This document shows positions 29,119 through 38,307 of a stretch of 64,000 nucleotides of DNA, one piece after another (within the stretch, counting starts at the first letter, position 1; every line of letters starts with the position of its first letter). The translations under genes were made by a program, and so were the position numbers. The notes beneath the pieces were generated by a model, which did not search any database, was not told where the DNA came from, and saw only the letters and a list, made by a program, of their open reading frames with translations. Location of the stretch: the NCBI RefSeq assembly GCF_001507555.1, contig NZ_LQBO01000001.1, positions 744,001 to 808,000 on the forward strand, given 5' to 3'. The stretch is from Thiomicrospira sp. XS5. GTDB lineage: Bacteria; Pseudomonadota; Gammaproteobacteria; Thiomicrospirales; Thiomicrospiraceae.

Positions 29119-29145
29119 TTAGCACTCTATGTGGTAGAGTGCTAA
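29119..29145 (+). promoter_or_regulatory. CIRCE operator (HrcA binding site)
   Basis: TTAGCACTC, nine bases, GAGTGCTAA: an exact match to the CIRCE consensus recognised by the HrcA repressor. It lies between the sigma-70 promoter and groES, in the transcribed leader. Confidence 0.95.
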
Positions 29146-29201
29146 TTATTGAAAATTTAGTAATCTAGTACCCTCATTTATCAAATGTTTAGGAGAATCC
29201 T

Positions 29202-29492
29202 ATGAAAATTAAACCGTTGCATGACCGTGTGGTCGTTCGTCAAGTTGAAGAGCAAAAAGAAAGCGCCGGTGGCATTTTGCTGCCTGGTTCCGCTCAAGAA
29301 AAAGAAAACATGGGCGAAGTGGTCGCTGTTGGGCCTGGTAAAGCGGCCGATAATGGTTCCATTATCGCGATGACGGTCAAAGTCGGTGACAAAGTCATGT
29401 TCGGTCAGTATTCCGGTCAGGAAGTCAAAGACGAAGACGGACAAGCTTTGAAAGTAATGCGTGAAGACGACATTATTGCAATTGTCGAATAA
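29202..29492 (+). CDS. groES: Co-chaperonin GroES
   Basis: GroES caps the GroEL folding chamber. It has 96 aa, starting [20 protein letters not shown]. The mobile loop [19 protein letters not shown] and the C-terminal DIIAIVE are typical. AGGAG is placed well before the ATG. It is the first gene of the groESL operon, with layered heat-shock control upstream. Confidence 0.98.
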   Translation: MKIKPLHDRVVVRQVEEQKESAGGILLPGSAQEKENMGEVVAVGPGKAADNGSIIAMTVKVGDKVMFGQYSGQEVKDEDGQALKVMREDDIIAIVE

Positions 29493-29521
29493 TCAACATT
29501 ATTGAAAATTTTTAAATATAA

Positions 29522-31180
<1,659 letters not shown>

Positions 31181-31322
31181 TTTTTCGCCTAGGGCGTTCA
31201 AATTTCAGCGATAACCGCGTTGGATTTGAACTTCCAGTGCTCATGGACTTAAATGTCCACGGCGCGTTGGTTTCAAATCCGCCTTGTTCTCATCTAAAAT
31301 TTGTACCGCCTAGGCTGAAAAA
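31181..31322. repeat. Nested inverted-repeat element downstream of groEL
   Basis: The ends are inverted repeats: TTTTTCGCCTAGG (31181-31193) against CCTAGGCTGAAAAA (31309-31322), with one unpaired base. Inside are CAAATTT (31199-31205) against AAATTTG (31297-31303), GGATTTGAA (31222-31230) against TTCAAATCC (31272-31280), and TGGAC (31244-31248) against GTCCA (31255-31259). The four arm pairs are nested in order, so the 142-base unit could fold as one long interrupted hairpin. It begins at the first base after the groEL stop. It could be a small non-autonomous mobile element or a structured 3' UTR. No open frame of interest was seen in it. Confidence 0.6.
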
Positions 31323-31341
31323 TCATTTCAGCTCATTCTCA

Positions 31342-31369
31342 AAGGCCAGCTTATGCTGGCCTTTTTTAT
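31342..31369 (+). terminator. Intrinsic terminator of groESL
   Basis: AAGGCCAGC (31342-31350) pairs with GCTGGCCTT (31355-31363) over loop TTAT, followed by TTTTATT. Confidence 0.9.
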
Positions 31370-31432
31370 TGGGGCGCGCGCATCGATAAGTCGTTTAGGT
31401 GCGTTTCATCCCCAAGATTTGCTAAAAAATTT

Positions 31433-31459
31433 AAAAGCCCGCTTTGTGCGGGCTTTTTT
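31433..31459 (+). terminator. Second terminator downstream of groEL
   Basis: AAAAGCCCGC (31433-31442) pairs with GCGGGCTTTT (31448-31457) over loop TTTGT, with a T tail. It is a strong terminator with no protein-coding gene between it and the preceding terminator. Confidence 0.85.
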
Positions 31460-31494
31460 GTGTCTGACGTTTAGGCGGGGTTATCAGAGAATTG

Positions 31495-31506
31495 GCCAGG
31501 CCTGGC
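31495..31506. repeat. CCAGGCCTGG motif copy (intergenic, before argC)
   Basis: GCCAGGCCTGGC, a 12-base palindrome. No T run follows directly, so it does not look like a terminator here. Confidence 0.85.
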
Positions 31507-31611
31507 GGTTTTGTTTGAAAGGGCGTTATGCTTTGAAAGCGAAAATGCTAAAATATTTACCTTGTCATTTTGTAACGAAATAAACCGGCGCTAGGGCCGA
31601 ATGGTTGGAAT

Positions 31612-32661
31612 ATGGAAAACGCAACAGTCAAAATAGGAATCGTTGGAGGAACCGGTTATACGGGGGTGGAATTACTGCGCTTGCTGGCCAGTCACCCGAA
31701 TGCGGATGTCGTCGCCATCACTTCTCGAAGCGAAGCGGGCATGCCGGTCGCGGAATTGTTCCCGAACCTACGCGGTCATTATGATTTGGCGTTTTCCGAG
31801 CCGTCGCCGGCGGTTTTGAAAGGCTGTGATGTTGTATTCTTTGCCACGCCGCACGGTGTCGCCATGAGTATGGCCAAAGAACTGATGGCGGCTGGCGTAA
31901 AAATCATCGACTTGGCAGCGGACTTCCGGATTGAAGACATGCAGGCCTGGTCAAAATGGTATGGCATGGAACATGCCTGCCCGGATGTGATGCCACAGGT
32001 CGCTTACGGTTTACCGGAGCTGTTCCGGGAAGACATCCAGCAAGCGCAAGTGATCGCTAATCCGGGCTGCTACCCAACCAGTATTTTGTTGGGGGCGGTA
32101 CCGTTTTTGAAAGCCGGTCTGGTCAAAACGGACGGCATTATTGCCGACGGTAAATCCGGTGTCAGCGGTGCCGGTCGTGGGGCAAAAGTCGCCATGCTGG
32201 GCGCGGAGATGAGCGAAAGCTTTAAGGCTTATGGCGCGGCCGGGCATCGTCATCTACCGGAAATGTTGGAAAAGCTGCAGCAGCAAGCCGGTGCGCCGGT
32301 GGATTTGACCTTTGTGCCGCATTTGGTACCGATGGTGCGCGGCATGGAGTCCAGCATTTACATGACCTTGACGCAAGACGTTTCCCAAGCCGAATTGCAA
32401 TCGGTGCTGGAAGCGGCTTACGCTGACGAACCGTTTGTGGATGTGATGCCGGCGGGCAGTTTGCCGGAAACGCGGATGGTGAAAGGTTCCAATATGTGTC
32501 GTTTGGCGGTGTATCGTCCGGAAGGCGGCAATAAAGTGGTGGTGTCATCCGTGATCGATAACCTGGTGAAAGGCGCGGCCGGGCAAGCGGTTCAGAATAT
32601 GAACGTCTTGAGCGGTTTACCGGAAGACACCGGGCTGAAACAAGTGGCGTTGATGCCGTAA
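31612..32661 (+). CDS. argC: N-acetyl-gamma-glutamyl-phosphate reductase
   Basis: ArgC reduces N-acetylglutamyl phosphate with NADPH in arginine synthesis. The 349-aa protein has the Rossmann motif [17 protein letters not shown] at the N-terminus, the catalytic Cys153 in NPGCYPTS and a His-containing PHLVPMVRG segment. No other arg gene is adjacent. GCAGGCCTGG, one base off the dispersed motif, is read as Gln-Ala-Trp at residues 111-113. Confidence 0.97.
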   Translation: MENATVKIGIVGGTGYTGVELLRLLASHPNADVVAITSRSEAGMPVAELFPNLRGHYDLAFSEPSPAVLKGCDVVFFATPHGVAMSMAKELMAAGVKIIDLAADFRIEDMQAWSKWYGMEHACPDVMPQVAYGLPELFREDIQQAQVIANPGCYPTSILLGAVPFLKAGLVKTDGIIADGKSGVSGAGRGAKVAMLGAEMSESFKAYGAAGHRHLPEMLEKLQQQAGAPVDLTFVPHLVPMVRGMESSIYMTLTQDVSQAELQSVLEAAYADEPFVDVMPAGSLPETRMVKGSNMCRLAVYRPEGGNKVVVSSVIDNLVKGAAGQAVQNMNVLSGLPEDTGLKQVALMP

Positions 32662-32684
32662 TGCCGTCCTTCGGTTATGAATTA

Positions 32685-32713
32685 CTGACGATGCCGCGGG
32701 CTTTTGTTACAAT
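32685..32713 (+). promoter_or_regulatory. Sigma-70 promoter of erpA
   Basis: CTGACG at 32685-32690 and TACAAT at 32708-32713 with a 17-base spacer, 30 bases upstream of the erpA ATG. Confidence 0.65.
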
Positions 32714-32742
32714 TAAACTTTGCGATAAAGTAGGAGGCGATC

Positions 32743-33084
32743 ATGTCTGAAATGCCTACCCCGGTTAACTTCACCGAAGCCGCGGCTTCCAAAGTCAGTG
32801 GCCTGATTGAAGATGAAGGTAACCCAGATTTGAAATTACGAGTTTACATCACCGGTGGCGGTTGCTCCGGTTTCCAGTACGGTTTTACGTTTGATGAATC
32901 TCAAGCGGAAGACGACACGGTCGTTGAGAAAGAAGGTGTCAAGCTGATGATTGACCCAATGAGCTTTCAGTACCTTGTCGGTGCGAAAATCGACTATCTT
33001 GAAGATCTACAAGGCGCACGCTTTGTCATTGAGAACCCCAATGCGACAACAACCTGTGGCTGCGGTTCATCGTTCAGTGTTTAA
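32743..33084 (+). CDS. erpA: Iron-sulfur cluster insertion protein ErpA
   Basis: ErpA is an A-type carrier that delivers Fe-S clusters to targets such as isoprenoid-pathway enzymes. The 113-aa protein has the three cluster-binding Cys: Cys41 in GGGCSGFQY, and Cys105 and Cys107 in [10 protein letters not shown]. Length and the [20 protein letters not shown] segment favour ErpA over IscA. AGGAGG is placed ideally before the ATG. It appears to be a single-gene unit with its own promoter. Confidence 0.96.
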   Translation: MSEMPTPVNFTEAAASKVSGLIEDEGNPDLKLRVYITGGGCSGFQYGFTFDESQAEDDTVVEKEGVKLMIDPMSFQYLVGAKIDYLEDLQGARFVIENPNATTTCGCGSSFSV

Positions 33085-33173
33085 AATTCGATAAACACTT
33101 TATTTAACGGCACTGTCATTACCCGGTCATCCCGGTTTGTTACAGTGTTCGAAATCATTTTCTAGGGTAAATT

Positions 33174-34358
33174 ATGGAATACATTCCTGGTCTGGCGGGC
33201 GTGCCTGCAACAGAGTCTGAAATTTCTTACATCGATGGTCAAAAGGGTATTCTGACCTACCGTGGTTACAATATCATGGAGTTGGCCGAGTACTCTTCCT
33301 TCGAGGAAACCACGCTTTTGTTGCTGTTTGGCAACCTGCCGACGGCCAGTGAATTGGCGGATTTCGAGAACCAGCTCCGCAATGCGCGTCGCGTGAAATA
33401 CAACCTGCGCGAGATTATGAAGAACCTGCCGGCCACCACGCACCCAATGCACATGCTGCAAGTCGCGGTGGCCAGTTTGGCCAGCTTTTACCCAAGCACC
33501 GAGTACATGAAGGGCGGGACGGAAAACCAGGCTTATATCAATGAAGTAACGGTGAACATCATTTCTCACATGGGCACCCTGGTGGCGATGTGGGAACACA
33601 TGCGCAACGGTTATGACCCCATCGAACCGCGCAAGGATTTGACCTATGCGGAAAACTTTTTGTACATGGTGACGGGGGAAGAGCCGGATAAGGATTGGGC
33701 GCGGTTGTTGGATGCTTGTTTGATTTTGCATGCCGAGCACACCATCAATGCCTCGACCTTTACCACCATGGTCACAGGGTCAACTTTGGCAAACCCATGC
33801 TCGGTCATTTCTTCGGCGATTGCGTCCTTGTCCGGCCCGTTACACGGCGGGGCCAACCAGAAAGTCATCGAAATGCTGGATGAAATTGGTTCGCCGGAAA
33901 ATGCGCGTCCTTACATTGAAAAACGTCTGGCGGAAAAGAAAGTGATTTGGGGCATGGGGCACCGTGAGTACAAAACCAAAGACCCGCGTGCCACGATTCT
34001 GCAGAAATTGTCTTCGGAATTATTGCAAAAGAAAAGCGATGCCGGTTCTCTGAGTCAGGCGTTTGCCACGGCGATGGAAGTGGAAAAAGTCTGCGAAGAG
34101 TTATTAAGCCATAAAGGTGTTTACCCGAACGTCGATTTTTATTCCGGTATTTTGTATAAAGAAATGGGCTTCGACGCCGGTTTGTTCACGCCGATTTTTG
34201 CAGTGGCACGTTCCGCGGGCTGGATGGCGCACTGGCGTGAGCAGTTGCAGAACAACAAAATCTTCCGTCCGACGCAAATTTACACGGGGGCGGGCAACTC
34301 TTGTTACCTGCCGATGGAAAAGCGCGGCGAATCGCATGAGCGAGAAGCTGCCGAGTGA
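33174..34358 (+). CDS. gltA: Citrate synthase
   Basis: Citrate synthase condenses oxaloacetate and acetyl-CoA. The 394-aa protein has the catalytic residues His224 in GPLHGGANQ, His263 in GMGHREYK and Asp321 in NVDFYSG. It lacks the N-terminal extension of the 427-aa hexameric E. coli enzyme and so resembles the short dimeric form of Gram-positives, archaea and some chemolithotrophs. A 2-methylcitrate synthase role cannot be excluded from sequence alone, but no prp genes are nearby. It appears to be a single gene with its own terminator. Confidence 0.93.
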   Translation: MEYIPGLAGVPATESEISYIDGQKGILTYRGYNIMELAEYSSFEETTLLLLFGNLPTASELADFENQLRNARRVKYNLREIMKNLPATTHPMHMLQVAVASLASFYPSTEYMKGGTENQAYINEVTVNIISHMGTLVAMWEHMRNGYDPIEPRKDLTYAENFLYMVTGEEPDKDWARLLDACLILHAEHTINASTFTTMVTGSTLANPCSVISSAIASLSGPLHGGANQKVIEMLDEIGSPENARPYIEKRLAEKKVIWGMGHREYKTKDPRATILQKLSSELLQKKSDAGSLSQAFATAMEVEKVCEELLSHKGVYPNVDFYSGILYKEMGFDAGLFTPIFAVARSAGWMAHWREQLQNNKIFRPTQIYTGAGNSCYLPMEKRGESHEREAAE

Positions 34359-34382
34359 TGTGAAGATTATTTCCGTTTCAGA

Positions 34383-34409
34383 AAAGCCGCCAATTGAGCG
34401 GCTTTTTTA
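34383..34409 (+). terminator. Intrinsic terminator of the citrate synthase gene
   Basis: AAAGCCGC (34383-34390) pairs with GCGGCTTT (34398-34405), followed by TTTAT. Confidence 0.88.
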
Positions 34410-34419
34410 TTGGCTGAAA

Positions 34420-34437
34420 ATCACCAGGCCTGGTGAT
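34420..34437 (-). terminator. CCAGGCCTGG palindrome, probable anmK terminator
   Basis: An 18-base perfect palindrome with arms ATCACCAGG and CCTGGTGAT. Read on the minus strand it is followed by TTTTCAG and lies 20 bases past the anmK stop, between the convergent gltA and anmK genes. Confidence 0.65.
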
Positions 34438-34456
34438 CTTTAGCAATTCATTCGTG

Positions 34457-35575
34457 TTAAGCGTGCCAGATGCCGCCCAATATCGAATCACGTTCGGCCC
34501 CGGTAATGTTGGCCAATGAAATAGGCTGGTTTAACAGGCGTTGTTGAGCGAGCCAGGCACACATCATTGCTTCCATGGCGTGGGGGTGAATGCCATAATC
34601 GGCGGTGGTTTTGACTGGATAGTTCAGCTTGGCTTGCAGGCGGTTCAGTAAGGTTTGGTTTTCGGCACCGCCGCCGCAAATCAGCACTTCTGTCGGGGGC
34701 TCGGGCAAGGTTTTCAGCCCTTGAATCAGTGTCTCGACGGTGAGTTGGTTGAGTGTCGATAACAGGGCTTTCGGGGTCGGTTGTTCGGAACTGAAATAGG
34801 CCAATTGCCGATTCAACCAGGCCTGGTTGAAGTAGTCCTTTCCGGTGGTTTTTGGAGCCGGTTGGGCAAAGTAGTCGTCCGCTAAAAGTTGCGCTAATAA
34901 CTCGCTGTCCGGTTCAGTCTGTGCCGCCAGTTGTCCATTGGCATCGTAGTCGCATCCAAAGTGCTGGCGACAGATGTCATCCATTAAGCCATTGCCCGGC
35001 CCGGTGTCGAAGCCAAGGGTGTCGCTTGGCGACAGGTAGCTGATATTGGCGATGCCGCCGATATTGATCACCGCCAAATGTTCAGCGTGCGAGAAAAGTG
35101 TGCGATGGAAGGCTGGCGCCAGTGGGGCACCTTGGCCGCCGTTGGCCAGGTCGTCGATGCGAAAGTCGGCCACCGTCGTCAAGGCCATTTGTTTGGCGAT
35201 AAAGGCCGGGTGCCCGATTTGCAAGCTCATCGGAATGTCCGGCGCATGGAAAACGGTTTGGCCGTGGCTGCCGATGGCGGTCACAGCGTCACGCGGTGTG
35301 CCGGTCTGTTCAAGTAACGTCTGACTGGCTTGTATAAACTGCATGGCCACCTCGTGTTCGAGTTGGCACAGGTTTTTTAAACTGGCTTGCGGTTGTTCAT
35401 TGAGTTGGTTGAGAGCGCTCTGTAAATCGCTTGGGTAAGGATGGGTGAAAAAGCCTTCGAGGTTCGGTGCGGTTTGCGAGAGATCCACCAAGGCGGCATC
35501 GACGCCGTCCAGGCTGGTGCCGGACATGAGTCCGATGTAGAGATCTTTGCCTGGACCGTTTCCGGCTTTATTCAA
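34457..35575 (-). CDS. anmK: Anhydro-N-acetylmuramic acid kinase
   Basis: AnmK converts 1,6-anhydro-MurNAc released from peptidoglycan into MurNAc-6-phosphate for recycling. The 372-aa protein has the phosphate-binding motif LMSGTSLDGVDAALVD near residue 16, INIGGIANISYL and FDTGPGNGLMD. Its start overlaps the end of the upstream M23 peptidase gene by 8 bases, so wall hydrolysis and recycling appear coupled. It contains a 20-base palindrome around CCAGGCCTGG, read as Phe-Asn-Gln-Ala-Trp-Leu-Asn. Confidence 0.96.
   Translation of the reverse strand: MNKAGNGPGKDLYIGLMSGTSLDGVDAALVDLSQTAPNLEGFFTHPYPSDLQSALNQLNEQPQASLKNLCQLEHEVAMQFIQASQTLLEQTGTPRDAVTAIGSHGQTVFHAPDIPMSLQIGHPAFIAKQMALTTVADFRIDDLANGGQGAPLAPAFHRTLFSHAEHLAVINIGGIANISYLSPSDTLGFDTGPGNGLMDDICRQHFGCDYDANGQLAAQTEPDSELLAQLLADDYFAQPAPKTTGKDYFNQAWLNRQLAYFSSEQPTPKALLSTLNQLTVETLIQGLKTLPEPPTEVLICGGGAENQTLLNRLQAKLNYPVKTTADYGIHPHAMEAMMCAWLAQQRLLNQPISLANITGAERDSILGGIWHA
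34812..34831. repeat. 20-base palindrome with CCAGGCCTGG core (coding, anmK)
   Basis: Arms TTCAACCAGG and CCTGGTTGAA, perfectly symmetric, inside anmK. The core is 34817-34826 and is read as Gln-Ala-Trp on the minus strand. Confidence 0.9.
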
Positions 35576-36842
35576 AGTTAGACACCAATTGGGTGTGCGG
35601 ATTGAGGCGGTCCATTTGGGCCGTCATCAAACCGGCATATTGCTTGAAACGGGCGCGGTACTGTTTCGGTACCGGGCCGGCGTCGGGGAATTTGACTTTC
35701 AATGGGTCCACGTGACGGCCGTTTTTGCGGAATTCATAGTGCAAATGCGGGCCGGAAGCCAAACCGGTTTGGCCGATGTAGCCAATGGTATCGCCTTGTC
35801 TGACCCAGGCACCTTTTTTGTACTTGCCGAATTTGGACATGTGGGCATAAACGGTGGTGTATTTTCCGGCATGTTTGACGAAAATCACACGACCATAGCT
35901 GCGGCTCCAAGCACGTTTGACGATTTGGCCGTCACCAGTGACATGAATCGGGGTACCGGTTGGTCCGCCATAATCCACACCGCGGTGGGCGCGCCATTTT
36001 TTCAAGACGGGGTGAAAACGTTTGGGTTTGTAACGGGAAGTGATGCGAACATAGTCCACCGGATTACGTAAAAAAGCTTTACGTAAATTGCGACGGTTTT
36101 CGTCGTAATAGCCCACTTTCTCATCGTTGGCGTCCCGCAATAAAAAGGCGGTGTGACGCTCGTTACCGGCGGTGCTGATTTCGGCGGCGAGAATGTCGCC
36201 GTCGCCGATATATTGACCGTTGATAAAGTGTTTTTCATAAATGACTTTGAACGGATCACCTGGGCGTAGCTGACGGATGAAATCGATTTCCCATGAAAAA
36301 ATGTCGGCTAAATTCATAATGGTTTTTGCGCTGAGTCCGGCTTCGGTGCCGCTCAGGTAAAACGAATGTTGGATGGTGCCGGCGGCTGTTTCCACCTTGG
36401 TTTCCACGGGATGTTCGATTTTTTGAATCAAAAAGTCATCGTTATCCTGACGTACTAACTGATAGTGGGTGGCATCGTATTTTGGGTAGAGAATTTTTTG
36501 CAGTTGGTTGCTCTGGTCGGTCCAAATGTCCAAGGCATCACCGACGCGCAATTGCGTTAACCATTCACCGTTTTGAGTGGAAGCAATTTTAAAGGTGGTG
36601 CCGGCGGGAATGCCAAGCGAATCCAGCGCTTGCGATAGGCTGCCATTTCTTTGAATGGTGACGTGGTGTTTGTGCCAATTGTTTTCAGGCTGTTTGGTCG
36701 TCAGGTTGGTGGCGTCCATGAGCGGAGGGAGAGGGAGTCGTTCCTTCTCCGCCGGTTGAGAGGCGGTGGCGAACTGAACGACAAACAGGAAAATCAGTGT
36801 CAGTAACAGTATAAAATGTAAGCTTGCTTTTAACTGGTTCAC
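35568..36842 (-). CDS. M23 (LytM-type) peptidoglycan endopeptidase, MepM/Csd3-like
   Basis: A zinc metallopeptidase that cuts peptide cross-links in the cell wall. The 424-aa protein has an N-terminal signal/anchor helix (residues 7-27), an OapA/LysM-like region (60-130), a middle domain and the catalytic LytM domain. The zinc ligands His286 and Asp290 (HRGVDYG) and His368 (HLHYE) are intact, with His334 in YAHMS, so the enzyme should be active. It overlaps anmK. A closer match to E. coli MepM than to other M23 enzymes is inferred from the domain order. Confidence 0.9.
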   Translation of the reverse strand: MNQLKASLHFILLLTLIFLFVVQFATASQPAEKERLPLPPLMDATNLTTKQPENNWHKHHVTIQRNGSLSQALDSLGIPAGTTFKIASTQNGEWLTQLRVGDALDIWTDQSNQLQKILYPKYDATHYQLVRQDNDDFLIQKIEHPVETKVETAAGTIQHSFYLSGTEAGLSAKTIMNLADIFSWEIDFIRQLRPGDPFKVIYEKHFINGQYIGDGDILAAEISTAGNERHTAFLLRDANDEKVGYYDENRRNLRKAFLRNPVDYVRITSRYKPKRFHPVLKKWRAHRGVDYGGPTGTPIHVTGDGQIVKRAWSRSYGRVIFVKHAGKYTTVYAHMSKFGKYKKGAWVRQGDTIGYIGQTGLASGPHLHYEFRKNGRHVDPLKVKFPDAGPVPKQYRARFKQYAGLMTAQMDRLNPHTQLVSNFE

Positions 36843-37003
36843 TAGTCTTTTCTAAGTGCTTTGTAAACCGGCGGAAGGCCGATTTAGTACCTGCTCTAAA
36901 ATTACGTTAAGCTCGATTATACCTGAACAAAAACCGTAAATACTAGCCTTAATCATGAAGAAACCTTTCCGGTTCAGTTTTTTTAAACCATTTTAAGCTT
37001 AAT

Positions 37004-37243
37004 TTAGCCGACTTCGACCTCTATTTCGCAGCCATAATCCGTTGGGGTCGCGCCAATGAACGGGTGCTTGTTCACGTTACACCAGCTACGGATGTCCTTT
37101 TCGGCGCCCGGGTCGGTGCATTCGATAATCAGGTGTTCGCCGGATGACGACTGGCGAACGCGTTGCTGCAATTTAATCACCGGCATTGGGCATTTCAGTC
37201 CTTTTGCGTCAATCCGCTGTGCTTCGGGCATTTTTTTATCCAA
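37004..37243 (-). CDS. TusA-family sulfurtransferase
   Basis: A 79-aa sulfur carrier with the signature LKCPMPVIKLQQRVR. Cys18 would hold the persulfide. TusA proteins pass sulfur to tRNA thiolation or, in sulfur oxidisers, to the rDsr/sHdr pathways. No tusBCDE, dsr or hdr gene is adjacent, so its role here is open. It is divergent from glyQ. The start ATG overlaps the region just upstream of the glyQ promoter, so the two may influence each other. Confidence 0.88.
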   Translation of the reverse strand: MDKKMPEAQRIDAKGLKCPMPVIKLQQRVRQSSSGEHLIIECTDPGAEKDIRSWCNVNKHPFIGATPTDYGCEIEVEVG

Positions 37244-37248
37244 TAAGT

Positions 37249-37257
37249 TGTTATAAT
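37249..37257 (+). promoter_or_regulatory. Extended -10 promoter of glyQS
   Basis: TGTTATAAT fits the extended -10 consensus, 132 bases upstream of the glyQ GTG and only a few bases from the tusA start codon on the other strand. The -35 region is T-rich and weak. Confidence 0.5.
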
Positions 37258-37388
37258 TAGCGGTATTTTACGTCAGAAAGGCCGGGGTTTTGCGCAAATT
37301 GTGATGAAGTGGCTTGGCGCTACGGAACACAGTTGTGGCCTCGGTGATTCAAACCCATTACACAGTATCAAACAGACAGGGAAACAAA

Positions 37389-38306
37389 GTGTCTAACAAC
37401 GCGGCAACGGATATTTCAACTTTTCAAGGGTTGATCCAAACCCTACAAGCCTTCTGGGCAGAACAAGGTTGCGTCATTATGCAACCGTACGACAACGAAA
37501 TGGGAGCGGGAACCTTCCATCCATCCACCTTTCTAAAAGCCGTCGGCCCGGAGCCATGGCGTGCGGCCTATGTTCAGCCATGCCGCCGTCCAACCGACGG
37601 TCGCTACGGTGAAAACCCGAACCGACTGCAGCATTATTATCAGTTCCAAGTCATGTTGAAGCCGTCGCCGGATAACATTCAGGAATTGTATCTGGAATCG
37701 TTGAAAACCCTTGGTATCGATCCTCTGGAACATGATATCCGCTTTGTGGAAGACAATTGGGAATCGCCAACCTTGGGTGCCTGGGGCTTGGGCTGGGAAG
37801 TTTGGATGAACGGAATGGAAGTGACCCAGTTCACCTATTTCCAACAAGTCGGCGGCTTGGAATGCCGTCCGGTGACCGGTGAAATCACTTACGGTCTGGA
37901 GCGCATCGCCATGTACCTGCAAGGCGTCAACAGTGTGTACGACCTGACTTGGGTGAACGGGCCGGAAGGCAAAGTCACTTATGGGGATGTGTTCCATCAA
38001 AACGAAGTGGAAATGTCGACCTATAACTTCGAAAAAGCCGATACCGAAATTTTGTTCCGTACCTTTGACGAATGCGAGACCGTGTTCGGAAAGCTGGTGG
38101 CGGACAAGCTGCCGTTGCCGGCTTACGAGCAGGTATTGAAAGCGTCGCACGCCTTTAACCTATTGGATGCGCGTCATGCCATCAGTGTGACGGAGCGCGC
38201 CCGCTTTATCGGGCGAGTGCGTAACATGGCGAAACAAATCGCCGAAGCCTATTATGAAGGACGAGAAGCGCTTGGCTTCCCTCTGGTCAAAGAGGGAGGG
38301 CAATAA
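37389..38306 (+). CDS. glyQ: Glycyl-tRNA synthetase alpha subunit
   Basis: GlyQ is the catalytic class II subunit of the alpha2beta2 glycyl-tRNA synthetase. A GTG start at 37389 gives 305 aa (E. coli 303), beginning [20 protein letters not shown], with GGGAA upstream. The in-frame ATG 75 bases earlier adds a tail not found in the family. [21 protein letters not shown]-type and [18 protein letters not shown] segments are nearly invariant. It is followed directly by glyS. Confidence 0.95.
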   Translation: MSNNAATDISTFQGLIQTLQAFWAEQGCVIMQPYDNEMGAGTFHPSTFLKAVGPEPWRAAYVQPCRRPTDGRYGENPNRLQHYYQFQVMLKPSPDNIQELYLESLKTLGIDPLEHDIRFVEDNWESPTLGAWGLGWEVWMNGMEVTQFTYFQQVGGLECRPVTGEITYGLERIAMYLQGVNSVYDLTWVNGPEGKVTYGDVFHQNEVEMSTYNFEKADTEILFRTFDECETVFGKLVADKLPLPAYEQVLKASHAFNLLDARHAISVTERARFIGRVRNMAKQIAEAYYEGREALGFPLVKEGGQ

Positions 38307-38307
38307 G

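Larger units (their letters stand above)
31370..31611. other. Non-coding gap between the groEL terminator and argC
   Basis: No convincing gene was found. It holds an inverted pair TTGGGG/CCCCAA (31369-31374 and 31410-31415), a second terminator (31433-31459) and a CCAGGCCTGG copy (31496-31505). An open frame at 31353-31583 runs straight through the terminators and was not accepted. A small RNA ending at 31459 is possible, but no promoter was found for it. Confidence 0.5.

Noticed and set aside
31353-31583. A 76-codon open frame between groEL and argC
   Set aside because: It starts inside one terminator and runs through another and a CCAGGCCTGG palindrome. There is no ribosome binding site and no protein-like composition.
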